Source: Bacillus sp. P14.5 (GTDB lineage: Bacteria > Bacillota > Bacilli > Bacillales > Bacillaceae_B). Taken from it: a stretch of DNA of 64,000 bases. The stretch lies in assembly GCF_003316765.1 (NCBI RefSeq), contig NZ_NIJF01000066.1:97522-161521 (forward strand). Reading direction: 5' to 3'. A program made the position numbers and the translations under genes. Below are positions 28,954-37,884 of this stretch, piece by piece (within the stretch, counting starts at the first letter, position 1; every line of letters begins with the position of its first letter). The notes below the pieces were generated by a model. It saw only the letters and a list, made by a program, of their open reading frames with translations, was not told the DNA's origin and did not search any database.

Positions 28954-30051
28954 TTGAGTAAGCATAAAATTGCCATCCTGCCCGGCGACGGCATAGGTCC
29001 TGAGGTTATGCGTGAAGCGGAAAAGGTATTGCGTCTACTGTGTGAAGAGGACCCGAATTTCCAATGTGAGTTCACTACATTGGATTGGAATTCAGAGTAT
29101 TATCTTGCACACAATCGGATGATGCCTGAAGACGGATTGGATAGGCTGAAAGCATTTGATGCGATTTTGTTCGGGGCAATCGGTGACTCCCGGGTTCCCG
29201 ATTATGTAACCGTTTGGGAATTGATCATGCCAATCAGGAAGAGGTTCGGCCAGTATATTAATTACCGTCCTGTCAAACAGCTGGAGGGAATCCCCACACC
29301 CTTTAAGAATCAAAATCAGAAGGTTGATTTCGCCATTATCCGTGAGAATGCAGAAGGGGAATATTCCAATTCCGGCGGCAGACTTTATGAGGGAACTGAT
29401 CACGAGCTCGCCATTCAGAATACCATCATGACAAAGGAAGGAGTCAAAAAAGTAAGCCGATTCGCATTTGATTACGCGCGTTCGAAAGGGCTGAAAAAAG
29501 TAACAAGTGCCACAAAGTCCAATGCGGTTATTCACTCCATGAATTTCTGGGATGAAGTCGTCAATGACGTTGCGGGTAATTATCCCGATATTGACCTGGA
29601 ACGGATTTACATTGATGCCCTTGCTGCTTTCTTTGTTCAAAAACCACAAACCTTTGAGGTGGTTGTCGCCTCGAATTTATTCGGTGACATTTTGTCTGAC
29701 CTCGGTTCGGCGGTCGTCGGGGGGCTGGGGGTATCGCCTTCTGCCAACATCAACCCATCCAAGGAATATCCATCCATGTTCGAACCTGTGCATGGATCGG
29801 CACCTGATATAAAAGGGGAAGAAATCGCCAATCCGATTGCGCAGATTTGGTCGGCGGCGTTAATGGTTGAGCATTTGGGCAGGTCCGACTTACATGATGC
29901 TATCTTAGAAGCAATTGAAGATTCTATTGCAGCCGGTGTTGTTACTCCGGATTTAGGCGGCACATCATCGACAAAGGAAGTTGGTTCAGCAATCAAAAAT
30001 CATTTAAAGCTGCGAATGAAGGAGGAGAATACGAATGCAGCTGCAAGATAA
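28954..30051 (+). CDS. Beta-decarboxylating dehydrogenase (tartrate/D-malate type), predicted 3,3-dimethylmalate dehydrogenase
   Basis: A ~365-residue isopropylmalate-dehydrogenase family enzyme. Motifs: ILPGDGIGPEVM, FGQYINYRPVKQLEGIPTPF (tartrate/D-malate subtype), ENAEGEYSN, the catalytic lysine/aspartate region VTSATKSNAV and VVASNLFGDILSDLGSAVVG, and the NAD segment EPVHGSAPDI. These enzymes oxidise and decarboxylate 2-hydroxy acids with a beta-carboxylate. 3,3-Dimethylmalate fits, yielding 2-oxoisovalerate and CO2. TTG 28954 is about 8 bases after GAGGGTG and is preferred over TTG 28948. Confidence 0.85.
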   Translation: MSKHKIAILPGDGIGPEVMREAEKVLRLLCEEDPNFQCEFTTLDWNSEYYLAHNRMMPEDGLDRLKAFDAILFGAIGDSRVPDYVTVWELIMPIRKRFGQYINYRPVKQLEGIPTPFKNQNQKVDFAIIRENAEGEYSNSGGRLYEGTDHELAIQNTIMTKEGVKKVSRFAFDYARSKGLKKVTSATKSNAVIHSMNFWDEVVNDVAGNYPDIDLERIYIDALAAFFVQKPQTFEVVVASNLFGDILSDLGSAVVGGLGVSPSANINPSKEYPSMFEPVHGSAPDIKGEEIANPIAQIWSAALMVEHLGRSDLHDAILEAIEDSIAAGVVTPDLGGTSSTKEVGSAIKNHLKLRMKEENTNAAAR

Positions 30052-30781
30052 ATCAATTGTTGTTACAGGAGCTGGCGGCGGCATGGGGCTGGCGGTAGTA
30101 AAGTTACTGCTGGAAAAAGGCGCAAAGGTCATTGCCAGCGACTTGAATACACAAGAGCTCGACAGTATCCAAAGCGACCAGCTGGCAGTCTATGAAGGAG
30201 ACATGTTGGACGAGCCGTTTGTTCAATACGTTTTTGCAGAGGGGAATGCCAGATTTGGGTCAATCAGCGGATTGGTCAACGCGGCGGGGATCGCTCAAAA
30301 AGCAACCCCCATCGAGGATGTCACTCTGGATGAATGGAACCGGTTAGTCAATGTGAATACGACGCTCCTATTTTTAACGTGTAAAGAGGCGGCTATATAT
30401 ATGAAACAACAAGGCTATGGCTCGATCATCAATGTTGCGTCAATCTCTGCTGTTCGTCCCCGACCAGGTCTCCAAGCCTATATCGCCTCAAAGGGCGGGG
30501 CGGAAAGCTTTACCAGAGCATTGGCGATTGAACTGGCTGCTCATCAGGTCCGGGTCAATACCGTCCATCCGGGGCCATGCGATACGAATATGCTGGAACA
30601 GTTTGCGGCAGAGGGGACCGATATTGATGAGGTGAAGGATACCATTTTTAAACAAAGCGTCCCTTTAGGAAAGCTATTAAAACCAACGGATATTGCCCAT
30701 TCAATCGCGTTTCTTCTCTCTGATGAGGCTGAAATGATCACTGGGGCAACCTTGAATATTGATGGTGGAAGAGGAATCTAA
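30035..30781 (+). CDS. Short-chain dehydrogenase, predicted pantoate 4-dehydrogenase
   Basis: A 248-residue classical SDR. NAD-binding TGAGGGMGLAV, structural NAAG, catalytic Ser in INVASISAVRP and YIASKGG (Tyr-x3-Lys), and HPGPCDTNM after the active site. C-terminal GATLNIDGGRGI. ATG 30035 has a strong AAGGAGGAG and overlaps the previous gene by 17 bases. Oxidation of the pantoate primary alcohol to 4-dehydropantoate is inferred from the operon. Confidence 0.88.
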   Translation: MQLQDKSIVVTGAGGGMGLAVVKLLLEKGAKVIASDLNTQELDSIQSDQLAVYEGDMLDEPFVQYVFAEGNARFGSISGLVNAAGIAQKATPIEDVTLDEWNRLVNVNTTLLFLTCKEAAIYMKQQGYGSIINVASISAVRPRPGLQAYIASKGGAESFTRALAIELAAHQVRVNTVHPGPCDTNMLEQFAAEGTDIDEVKDTIFKQSVPLGKLLKPTDIAHSIAFLLSDEAEMITGATLNIDGGRGI

Positions 30782-30796
30782 CGTAAGGGTGATAAC

Positions 30797-32239
30797 ATGA
30801 AGGAACTGAAGATGTATATTAATGGGGAATGGGTCAACAGCAAATCTGGCCAAACGATTCCATTTTATGATCCGGCTGACCAATCAGAAATCGGGACGAT
30901 TCCAAGAGGCCTGGAAGAGGATATGGATGAGGCGGTCCAGGTTGCCCTTTTCACCTTCGAAAGTGAAGAATGGCGGACATTTAAACCTCATGAGCGCGGT
31001 TATGTATTACTTGAGCTGGCGAAAAAAATTCGCGAGAACCGGGATGAGCTGGCGGAACTTGAAACAGCGGACGTGGGAAAACCAATGTCTCAGGCATACG
31101 CTGATGTTGAAGCGGCGGCCCGTTATTTTGAGTTTTATGCAGGTGCGGCGGATAAGATGATGGGGGAGACGATTCCCATTGAAGATGGAGTCCTTGATTT
31201 TACTGTGAGAGAGCCTATAGGTGTCACTGCCCATATCATTCCGTGGAATTATCCTATACAGATCACTTCTCGAAGTACAGCGGCAGCGATTGCAACAGGC
31301 AATACAGTCGTTTTGAAAACAGCGGAGGATACTCCTTTAACAGCATTGAAGCTCGCTGAGTTCTTTGCTGAGACAGCTTTACCCAAAGGTGTGTTTAATG
31401 TGGTGACAGGGTATGGGCGTGAAGCGGGGCAGGCTTTGTCATCACATCCCAAAGTGAATCATATTACCTTTACGGGATCTGTAGATACCGGAAAAATGAT
31501 CATGAAGTCAGCTGCGGAAAATATTGTTCCTGTCACTCTTGAACTTGGCGGTAAGTCTCCAAATGTAGTGTTCAGGGATTGTGATGAGGAAAAGACGGTA
31601 GATTGGGTTACAAAATCCATCATTCAAAACGCGGGGCAAACATGTTCCGCTGGCTCGAGATTATTGGTCGAAGCTTCTTATAAACAGCGTTTTGTATCCT
31701 TATTGAAGGAACGATTTGAACAGCTGAGAGTAGGTCCGGGTAAAACAGATCCTGATATAGGACCTATCTTGTCTAAAAACCAATTTGAACGGGTTATGAC
31801 ATTTGTTGACCAAGCTGAAAAAGAAGGGAAAATCGTTACAGGCGGCAAGCGCGTAGAGATAGAAGGCTTTGAAAATGGTTATTATGTAAGGCCGACTATC
31901 ATTGATGAGGTATCACCTGACAGCGTCATTGCCCAAGAGGAGATATTTGGACCGGTTCTCTCTGTATTCACTTTTGAATCAGAAGAAGAGGCCATTCGAC
32001 TCGCTAACGGCACCGATTATGGCCTGGTCACAGGAATTTGGACACAAGATATAGGGAAGGCCCACAGGCTGGCCGACCGGATTCGGTCAGGTCAGGTATT
32101 TATTAATAATTATGGCGCGGGCGGTGGCATTCAAATGCCGTTTGGCGGCTATAAAAAGAGCGGGTTCGGCCGGGAAAAAGGGCTGGTTGCCTTGAAGAAT
32201 TATACCCAGCTTAAGAACGTGGCCATAAAGTACCGGTAG
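30797..32239 (+). CDS. NAD-dependent aldehyde dehydrogenase, predicted 4-dehydropantoate dehydrogenase
   Basis: A 480-residue ALDH superfamily enzyme of the betaine-aldehyde type. Shows HIIPWNYPIQITSRSTAAAI, GSVDTGKMIM (cofactor), LELGGKSPNVVF (catalytic Glu), NAGQTCSAGSRLLVE (catalytic Cys) and PFGGYKKSGFGREKGLVAL. It would oxidise 4-dehydropantoate to 3,3-dimethylmalate, the substrate of the upstream dehydrogenase. It is the last gene of the operon; a GGGACA repeat starts at its stop codon. Confidence 0.9.
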   Translation: MKELKMYINGEWVNSKSGQTIPFYDPADQSEIGTIPRGLEEDMDEAVQVALFTFESEEWRTFKPHERGYVLLELAKKIRENRDELAELETADVGKPMSQAYADVEAAARYFEFYAGAADKMMGETIPIEDGVLDFTVREPIGVTAHIIPWNYPIQITSRSTAAAIATGNTVVLKTAEDTPLTALKLAEFFAETALPKGVFNVVTGYGREAGQALSSHPKVNHITFTGSVDTGKMIMKSAAENIVPVTLELGGKSPNVVFRDCDEEKTVDWVTKSIIQNAGQTCSAGSRLLVEASYKQRFVSLLKERFEQLRVGPGKTDPDIGPILSKNQFERVMTFVDQAEKEGKIVTGGKRVEIEGFENGYYVRPTIIDEVSPDSVIAQEEIFGPVLSVFTFESEEEAIRLANGTDYGLVTGIWTQDIGKAHRLADRIRSGQVFINNYGAGGGIQMPFGGYKKSGFGREKGLVALKNYTQLKNVAIKYR

Positions 32240-32395
32240 AGGACAGAGGGACGGTCTCTCGTCCCGCCAAATATTCACAGAGGGGGTTCCTTTAAATTAT
32301 GGTCACAGTGACGCCCCGAGATTTGTCGAAGGTTTTGGGGTGTCTTTTTGTTTTGTTGCAAGGGACACAGGGACACAACAGGTTCCTCGCACTAG
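32238..32395 (+). repeat. GGGACA-family composite repeat after the pantothenate operon
   Basis: Starts at the ALDH stop: GACAGAGGGACGGTCTCTCG, then TCCCGCCAAATATTCACAG, TCACAGTGACGCCCCGAG, GTCGAAGGTTTTGGGGTGTC and GGGACACAGGGACAC. Same composite as 20885-21120. Confidence 0.7.
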
Positions 32396-32775
32396 CCGGT
32401 TTGAGATTATCAATAAGCTAGCGGCAAAAACGGCACAATCCATCATCCATGTGTTGAAAAACTTGCCTAAAAAAGTGGTGAAGTTCATCACCGCCGACCG
32501 TGGCAAGGAATTTCATCTTTAGGAAAGAGTTGAAAAGGGGCTAGAGAAGTTCCCTTTTACTTCTCGGATCCCGGAAAACCAGGTCAGCGTGGTACGGAAC
32601 GAAAATAGCAACGGTCGCATTAGGCGTACGTACCCAAAAGGTACCGATTTCAGCGGGATGATCCGGAAGGACATCATGGATTTTCTCTTGACGTTCAACT
32701 GGGTTCCCCGGAAAGTGCTCAATTATAATAAGCCATTTGAGGTATTCATGAGTTTCTTGCTGTGTTCGACGTGAG
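32395..32775 (+). pseudogene. IS30-family transposase C-terminal remnant
   Basis: Two readings in different frames. The first has NKLAAKTAQSIIHVLKNLPK and VVKFITADRGKEFHL, ending at TAG 32520. The second has VVRNENSNGRIRRTYPKGTD, FSGMIRKDIM and NYNKPFEVF. Residues D (TADRGKEF) and E (NENSNG) belong to the IS30 DDE core. The N-terminal half is absent. Confidence 0.75.
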
Positions 32776-32810
32776 TTCACAATTTACATATATATAAAGG
32801 CAAGTCTGAA

Positions 32811-32845
32811 GGAGAGACATGTCATAGCAATATGTCTCTCTTTTC
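32811..32845 (+). terminator. AGAGACAT-type hairpin terminator
   Basis: GAGAGACAT (32812-32820) pairs with ATGTCTCTC (32832-32840), followed by TTTTCTGTT. It belongs to a recurrent hairpin family (also near 35304, 49337, 57354). Confidence 0.8.
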
Positions 32846-32894
32846 TGTTATGAGGTAAATGGTAGCGTGACGAGGGATCTGTTCCTCCGTTCCT

Positions 32895-33355
32895 CAGTCC
32901 GGAATGCATCTCCTTCGGGAAGGTCTACGACCGCTGTTCTTCGCTAACTGTTATCAAAACAAGCAGATGATTCCTGAGAGTGCCGTGCATTGGTTTTGGC
33001 TGCAATCGCGGAGGGCCGGCAGGTTTCAGTAAGCTGTACGGAGCCTTCGCTGGATGAATTTACTTGCAATGGGAGGATCTTAGAAAACGGCAACCAAGGA
33101 AGATTGTTAGTTGTATGGACTGTGCCAGTTGAGATGACCGCTGTGTCCCTTGAAAATATCAGCTGCCATGCCGCTCAGACCATCCCCCATTCGAAAGGGC
33201 CGCTGATAGGAACCGATCTCTTCGATCCGATGATCCCACAGTCGGTCACTCTGTGAAAGGATATTCAGGTTGAGATTCCGGTCAAACTCGAAGTGCTCCG
33301 CAAGTTTTGTCTACCGAGGGCGGACAATATTCCACTTCCTACTGAGTTATACTGA
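32895..33355 (+). pseudogene. Decayed cysteine-containing gene, possibly spore-surface type
   Basis: Coding-like sequence broken by at least one shift and an in-frame TGA (33254-33256). Pieces: PECISFGKVYDRCSS, then VLAAIAEGRQVSVSCTEPSL, VEMTAVSLENISCHAAQTI and, after the TGA, KDIQVEIPVKLEVLRKFCLP followed by LPTELY to TGA 33355. The KVYDxC opening recalls small Bacillus spore or surface proteins, but I cannot name the family. Confidence 0.35.
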
Positions 33356-33489
33356 TATAGTTTCATAGATTTTTTCAAGGGAAGGGGGTCCTTCCCCCTT
33401 ATTTATATCGAATTCATGGTCTCGCCCACCCCTCGTTGGCACTATCCCATATATTGGAGTAAAAAGCTAAAGTATGAAGGGATAGAGGG

Positions 33490-34739
33490 ATGATGAAGAA
33501 TATTACGTCAGGATTCCAGGTGTCAGAAACCGATAATCAGATGCCTCCCAATTTTATAAAGAATGAGGGGCCGCTCGATGAAGAAAAGATAGTCTATTAT
33601 TCCAAAAGTGCTGGCTATTCTGTCTATTTTACAGAAGAAGGGGCCAGATTTGTTTTCGTTGGAAGAGAAAAAGGAGAAGCTTTGGCAGATAAGGAGCTTC
33701 CTGAGGAGCTAATCGCATTCCGGCTGGATTTTAAATTTCTGAATGGCGATAAAGCAATAGATCCAGTCGCGATGGGAGAACTGCCCGGTAAGGTGAACTA
33801 CTTTCGGGGTTCTGACCCGGCTAAGTGGCGGACGGAAATCCCAATCTTAATTGAAGTGGTTTATATACAAGTGTGGCCGGGGATCAACCTTTTCTTTTAT
33901 GGAAGAGAAGGAAAGTTGAAATATGGTTTTTTGGTACAGCCGTGTGCAAAAGTGGAGGATATTCAGTTCACTTATGAGGGGGGTGAGAGTCTATCGATCG
34001 ATCAAGAGGGGAATCTGGAAATTGAGACGCCGATTGGGATGATGATAGATGAGCGACCGGTGAGTTTTCAAGAGAAAAACGGCCGGCAAGTGCAGGTGGG
34101 TACTATATATAAGGTTACGAATACCGAGGTTGGAACCAGAACGGTTTCTTTTCAGGTTGGAGATGATTATAATCCGAATTACCTGTTAATTATTGATCCT
34201 GGCTTGCTCTATTCCTATTATCCTGGCGGCACAGGATCTGACCGAGGGAACTTTATCAGTATCGCCACAGATCATTCTGGAAATGTCTATCTGACTAGGA
34301 GTACGAACTCTCCCACCGGAACATTCCCAACAGTCGAAGCGTTTCAGGCAGAATACGGAGGAGGCGTTAACGACGCGTTTGTAACAAGGGTCAGTCCGAG
34401 TGGTTCTCTTGACTATCTCTCTTACTTAGGGGAGAGCGGAGAAGATGCTGGCAACACCATTGTTGTAGATATCTTTGGCAATGCCTGTGCAACAGGCATA
34501 ACCGGTTCCCAGACTGGCAGTTTTCCGACAGTAACTCCCTTCCAATCTTCCTATGGAGGCGGTAGTACGGATGCTTTTGTTGCAAAAATTGGTGAGGACC
34601 GCACCATTACTGTCAAAAACGATCCTGGAGAGTGCGGAGCCATTGTTGATTATGAAAATCTTTTAGGCGTTACATGTAATCCAAGGTCTGGTTCTTTTTT
34701 TCGGTAGGGGAGACTGTGATCAGGTTATCGGGTGCCTGA
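33490..34739 (+). pseudogene. SBBP-repeat (beta-propeller) protein, 3' truncated
   Basis: About 405 residues. N-terminal ~240 residues resemble the domain that precedes SBBP repeats (PPNFIKNEGPLDEEKIVYYS; GKVNYFRG; WPGINLFFYGREGKLKY). Then at least two SBBP repeats: AFVTRVSPSGSLDYLSYLGE and GGSTDAFVAKIGE. The C-terminus starts a HYR-like module (ITVKNDPGECGAIVDYEN) but stops at TAG 34705 after a seven-T tract (34695-34701). One extra base extends it to GEVIRLSGA-like residues and TGA 34737, where a REP-like repeat begins. No signal peptide is visible. Truncation by the repeat is likely. Confidence 0.7.
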
Positions 34740-34810
34740 CCCCCGGTGCGTTAAAGTACTATAGTAAAGTTTGGTTTTGGCGCTTAGCCATTCTGGTTTA
34801 TTGGTGGATG
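34735..34810 (+). repeat. REP-like repeat, copy 5
   Basis: GACCCCCGGTGCGTTAAAGT, then AAAGTTTGGTTTTGGCGC. It overlaps the restored end of the SBBP gene, suggesting insertion or recombination at that point. Confidence 0.65.
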
Positions 34811-34909
34811 TTCAGGGAGAGGTTGAAACCCAAATACTGGTACCGCTGATAGACATATATTTAATAATTAAAACTGCTATAATATCTTAAAAAGAAGGAG
34901 GTGGTAAAA

Positions 34910-35131
34910 ATGGATGAGAGAATGGAAAGAATGGAAGGAATGCTTTCTCAATTAAATTCAAGTGTTTGCAATTTGAATGAAATGGTCGGTAATATTAAAA
35001 TCGAGAACGAACAGCGCCATAAAGAGCTCCTTGCTAAATTGAAGAACTTAGAATTAGATCAGGAATATATCTGGGAAAAAGCAGTACGGAACGAAAGGGA
35101 AATTGCCCGGATTGTGAAACAAAGAAGTTAA
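34910..35131 (+). CDS. Small coiled-coil protein
   Basis: A 73-residue soluble, charged protein with a heptad-like pattern (MERMEGMLSQLNSSVCNLNE; HKELLAKLKNLELDQEYIW). Single Cys. ATG 34910 is 9 bases after GGAGG. The upstream TATAAT-like sequence at 34877-34883 may be its -10. Similar short coiled-coil proteins occur in Bacillus mobile regions; function unknown. Confidence 0.55.
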   Translation: MDERMERMEGMLSQLNSSVCNLNEMVGNIKIENEQRHKELLAKLKNLELDQEYIWEKAVRNEREIARIVKQRS

Positions 35132-35305
35132 GAATTTCTACGCGATGTCAGCTATTACAACGATTTTTATTACGTCCACTTGTTTTTAACATGTCCTCAA
35201 AACAGAAACCTTCCAGAAGGGACTCAGCAGCAGATTCCATGTCCCGATATTTCTTTACAACATATAGATTATGTCAAGGCGTACCGTTATGCATTAAACA
35301 AATAA
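35132..35305 (+). pseudogene. Possible downstream remnant in frame with the coiled-coil gene
   Basis: Open reading directly after the TAA of the coiled-coil gene, in the same frame, with no start codon of its own: FLRDVSYYNDFYYVHLFLTC, then LPEGTQQQIPCPDISLQHID and YVKAYRYALNK before TAA. It reads like the C-terminus of a real protein, origin unknown. A hairpin of the AGAGA family follows at 35304. Confidence 0.3.
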
Positions 35306-35340
35306 GAGAGATATGTCTCAATGATATGCCTCTCTTTTAT
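35302..35340 (+). terminator. AGAGA-type hairpin terminator
   Basis: AAGAGAGATATGTC and GATATGCCTCTCTTTT form an imperfect stem with T-tract. Fourth member of the recurrent hairpin family. Confidence 0.6.
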
Positions 35341-35429
35341 TAACAAGAACTGTTGCTCTTAGTCCAGGCGGTTTCTAAGAGATTGTTTCTTTTTAATGTT
35401 GTTATATCCTCCTTTCCCTTTTTAGTAGA

Positions 35430-35555
35430 AGGATTGGAGCGGAAGGCGTGCGACCTCCTGCGGGAGCAGCGGGACAGGTGAGACCCCGCAGGCGAAGCCG
35501 AGGAGGCTCAACGCCCGCCCCGCGGAGTCGCGCGCCTGGAGCGGAAATCCGTTCC
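35430..35555. repeat. GC-rich Bacillaceae-type palindromic repeat
   Basis: Strongly GC-rich island in AT-rich surroundings with GGAGCGGAAGGCGTGCGACC at one end and CGCCTGGAGCGGAAATCCG at the other; internal TGCGGGAGCAGCGGGACAGG and TGAGACCCCGCAGGCGAAGC can fold. This type of sequence is found many times in Bacillaceae genomes, to my knowledge without assigned function. Confidence 0.7.
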
Positions 35556-35715
35556 TTTTAACCAGCCAAGTTCTAAAAGCCGGGTTCCTCACATACCTTA
35601 TAACTCAAATTATTATAATAGCAGGGACAAGGGTCCCCATGACAGCAAAAACCAGCCCCTATTTTCCGTATTTTAGGATATAATTGGATTAAGTTATATA
35701 GAGAGTTGGTGCATT

Positions 35716-37401
35716 ATGACTTTAGAAAAAAAGGTAGAAGAATTGGAAATAAGAGTTATAGAATTAGAGCGGCAAATAGACGTTTTGAAGCTAAGAACTT
35801 CTTCCCATTCAGCAGCCAGTAAGCCCTTTAACCATACAGACTCTAAACCGAAGATAGAGAAACGAAATCAGAAACCTTTGATACCGTCTAAAAAAACGGT
35901 TGCAGATCCTGTTGGTCCTAAGACTGAAGATAAAACTGTGGATTATGAAAAACTGATCGGCCAGGTCTGGCTGCCGAGGGTATTCATCCTGGTGCTCATC
36001 CTCGGTGTTTTATGGGGTTACAAAGCAATGGTGGATATCGGCTTAATCACTGAGCCAATCAGGATCCTACTCGGATATGCACTAGCCGGCTTTTTCGTTT
36101 GGGTGGGCGAAAGGCAGATCAAGAATGGCAGGAACGCCCTTGGCCAGATTCTCATCGGAGGTTCTATTCCCATCCTGATATTGACGACATTTGCAGGCAA
36201 CGTCCTTTACGGAATCATCCCAGGAGTTCCTGCGTTTCTATTGAATGTAAGCTGGGTGGTACTGGGGATATACTTATCTGACAGGCATGGTTCCCAGCCG
36301 GTTGCGGTCCTGTCATCGATTGCCGGCTTCCTTGTTCCTTTTTTGGTAGAGGGAACTTCAACAAATATTCTTCTGTTTACTGGCTATGAAGTGCTGTTTT
36401 TCATCACCCTGCTCTTCTACGCTATGTATAAAAATTATAGATGGCTGTATCTGACCAGTTTTATCCTGCTTCACCCGGCGCTGTTTGTTTACGCCGTTAC
36501 CCAAGAGGGTGATTTCAGAATCATTGTCCTTGGGATCATTGTTCAGCATGTTTTTCTGTTAGGGATGTTTGTCACGAAAGAAATATATCCAATTTTGCAA
36601 AGAGCTACCTTGTTTACGAGCTTCATCGTAACGCAAGGCTGGGTCGTATTGTGGCTCAAGGATTCAGACTATACCTTATTCCTGGTGATGTCGGCTGCTG
36701 TTTATCTCTCTTTATCTTATTGGCAAAGAGGAGCGGATAAACTGCGCACTCTTCTTCCGGTCGCCACTTACTCCATTGCTTTGCTTCTGGCTGATCTGCT
36801 GAACTACGAAGAAGTGGGAGCTCTATTGGTGATTCAAGGGGTGATCGCCTTGTATGCAGGGTTGGCGACACAAGGAAGAATACAGTCCCTGCTGGCTTTG
36901 CTTCTCTATTTTATCGGATTGACCGCTATTATCACCGACCAAATATATGATGTTTTTTCTTACCAAACAGCCGCTTGGCTCATTTTGATTTTTTCTGGCT
37001 GGGGGTTGAAGTTCACCCTGAAAAGAAACCAGATCTTTTATGAAAAATTCTTGGATTTCAAAACGACCATGCGGATCCTGTTTGGAGCAATGGCTGTTCT
37101 GATTTTGGCCTTTATTACACAACTAGGGCTCGCAGCCACTCAAGGTTATACTTCTGATGTTCAGAGTTTGATCATTTCTGGTCTCTGGGTGTCCTACTCC
37201 ATCATTGGCGTTATTATCGGGGTGAAAAGAGAAGATAAAAAGATTCGTTTGCTGGGGATCGTCCTGATTTTCCTGACTCTCGTAAAAGTTATTTTTATTG
37301 ATATCGCGTATATTTCCATTTTGGTCCGGGCTGTATTGTTCATCGCTCTGGGCGGTGTGGGGATTGCTCTTTCCCGGTTTTATTATAAGAAGTCAGAGTA
37401 G
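35716..37401 (+). CDS. DUF2339 multipass membrane protein
   Basis: A 561-residue protein. Residues 1-35 form a coiled coil (LEKKVEELEIRVIELERQID), followed by a polar linker, then WLPRVFILVLILGVLWGYKA and about 14 further helices. The sequence LIGQVWLPRVFILVLILGVL and PIRILLGYALAGFFVWVGE are typical of DUF2339. Function unknown in the family. An intrinsic terminator follows at 37462. Confidence 0.85.
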   Translation: MTLEKKVEELEIRVIELERQIDVLKLRTSSHSAASKPFNHTDSKPKIEKRNQKPLIPSKKTVADPVGPKTEDKTVDYEKLIGQVWLPRVFILVLILGVLWGYKAMVDIGLITEPIRILLGYALAGFFVWVGERQIKNGRNALGQILIGGSIPILILTTFAGNVLYGIIPGVPAFLLNVSWVVLGIYLSDRHGSQPVAVLSSIAGFLVPFLVEGTSTNILLFTGYEVLFFITLLFYAMYKNYRWLYLTSFILLHPALFVYAVTQEGDFRIIVLGIIVQHVFLLGMFVTKEIYPILQRATLFTSFIVTQGWVVLWLKDSDYTLFLVMSAAVYLSLSYWQRGADKLRTLLPVATYSIALLLADLLNYEEVGALLVIQGVIALYAGLATQGRIQSLLALLLYFIGLTAIITDQIYDVFSYQTAAWLILIFSGWGLKFTLKRNQIFYEKFLDFKTTMRILFGAMAVLILAFITQLGLAATQGYTSDVQSLIISGLWVSYSIIGVIIGVKREDKKIRLLGIVLIFLTLVKVIFIDIAYISILVRAVLFIALGGVGIALSRFYYKKSE

Positions 37402-37461
37402 ATTTTTTATAGATACTAGCTGCTGGCGTAAACCTCTCAAAACCAAATGAAATCTACCGTA

Positions 37462-37498
37462 CAGAATCGTACACTCGAAAGAGCGATTCTGCTTTTTT
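37462..37498 (+). terminator. Intrinsic terminator after DUF2339 gene
   Basis: CAGAATCG (37462-37469) pairs with CGATTCTG (37484-37491), followed by C and six T. Confidence 0.85.
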
Positions 37499-37655
37499 AC
37501 TCCTGGTTTTATGGAAAGCACTAATTTGCATTCACTGTCGGGAAAAAAGAATATTATCCGCTGAGAGATTCTTATCTTACCATTTCGTTGCATTTTATTT
37601 CTCGGGTCGTACAAAAGATATTGTGGAAGATTTGCGACGATGATGAAGTTATCTC

Positions 37656-37838
37656 TTGAAAGATGAGGTGATAGTTATAGCAAATAGCAAAGATAAATGT
37701 CCTCATTGCGGTGCGGATGTGTATGAGGATGTTTGGGAAATCATTCATGAAGAAAACGGAAGCTTTGAGCAGGAGATTATTTATCCAGCATTAATATGCA
37801 GTAAGTTTTGTGGTTTTTATAAAAGATTCCTATCTTAA
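37656..37838 (+). CDS. Small zinc-ribbon-like protein
   Basis: About 60 residues with CPHCGADVYEDVWEIIHEEN and a second Cys pair (CSKFCGF), so a zinc-knuckle type fold is plausible. The start is uncertain: TTG 37656 or GTG 37668, with GATGAGG nearby. No family recognised. The PD-(D/E)XK gene follows 46 bases later. Confidence 0.45.
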   Translation: MKDEVIVIANSKDKCPHCGADVYEDVWEIIHEENGSFEQEIIYPALICSKFCGFYKRFLS

Positions 37839-37884
37839 ACGTTGTTGCTTTATCTAGATTTTAATATAAAGAAGGAGAAGAAAG

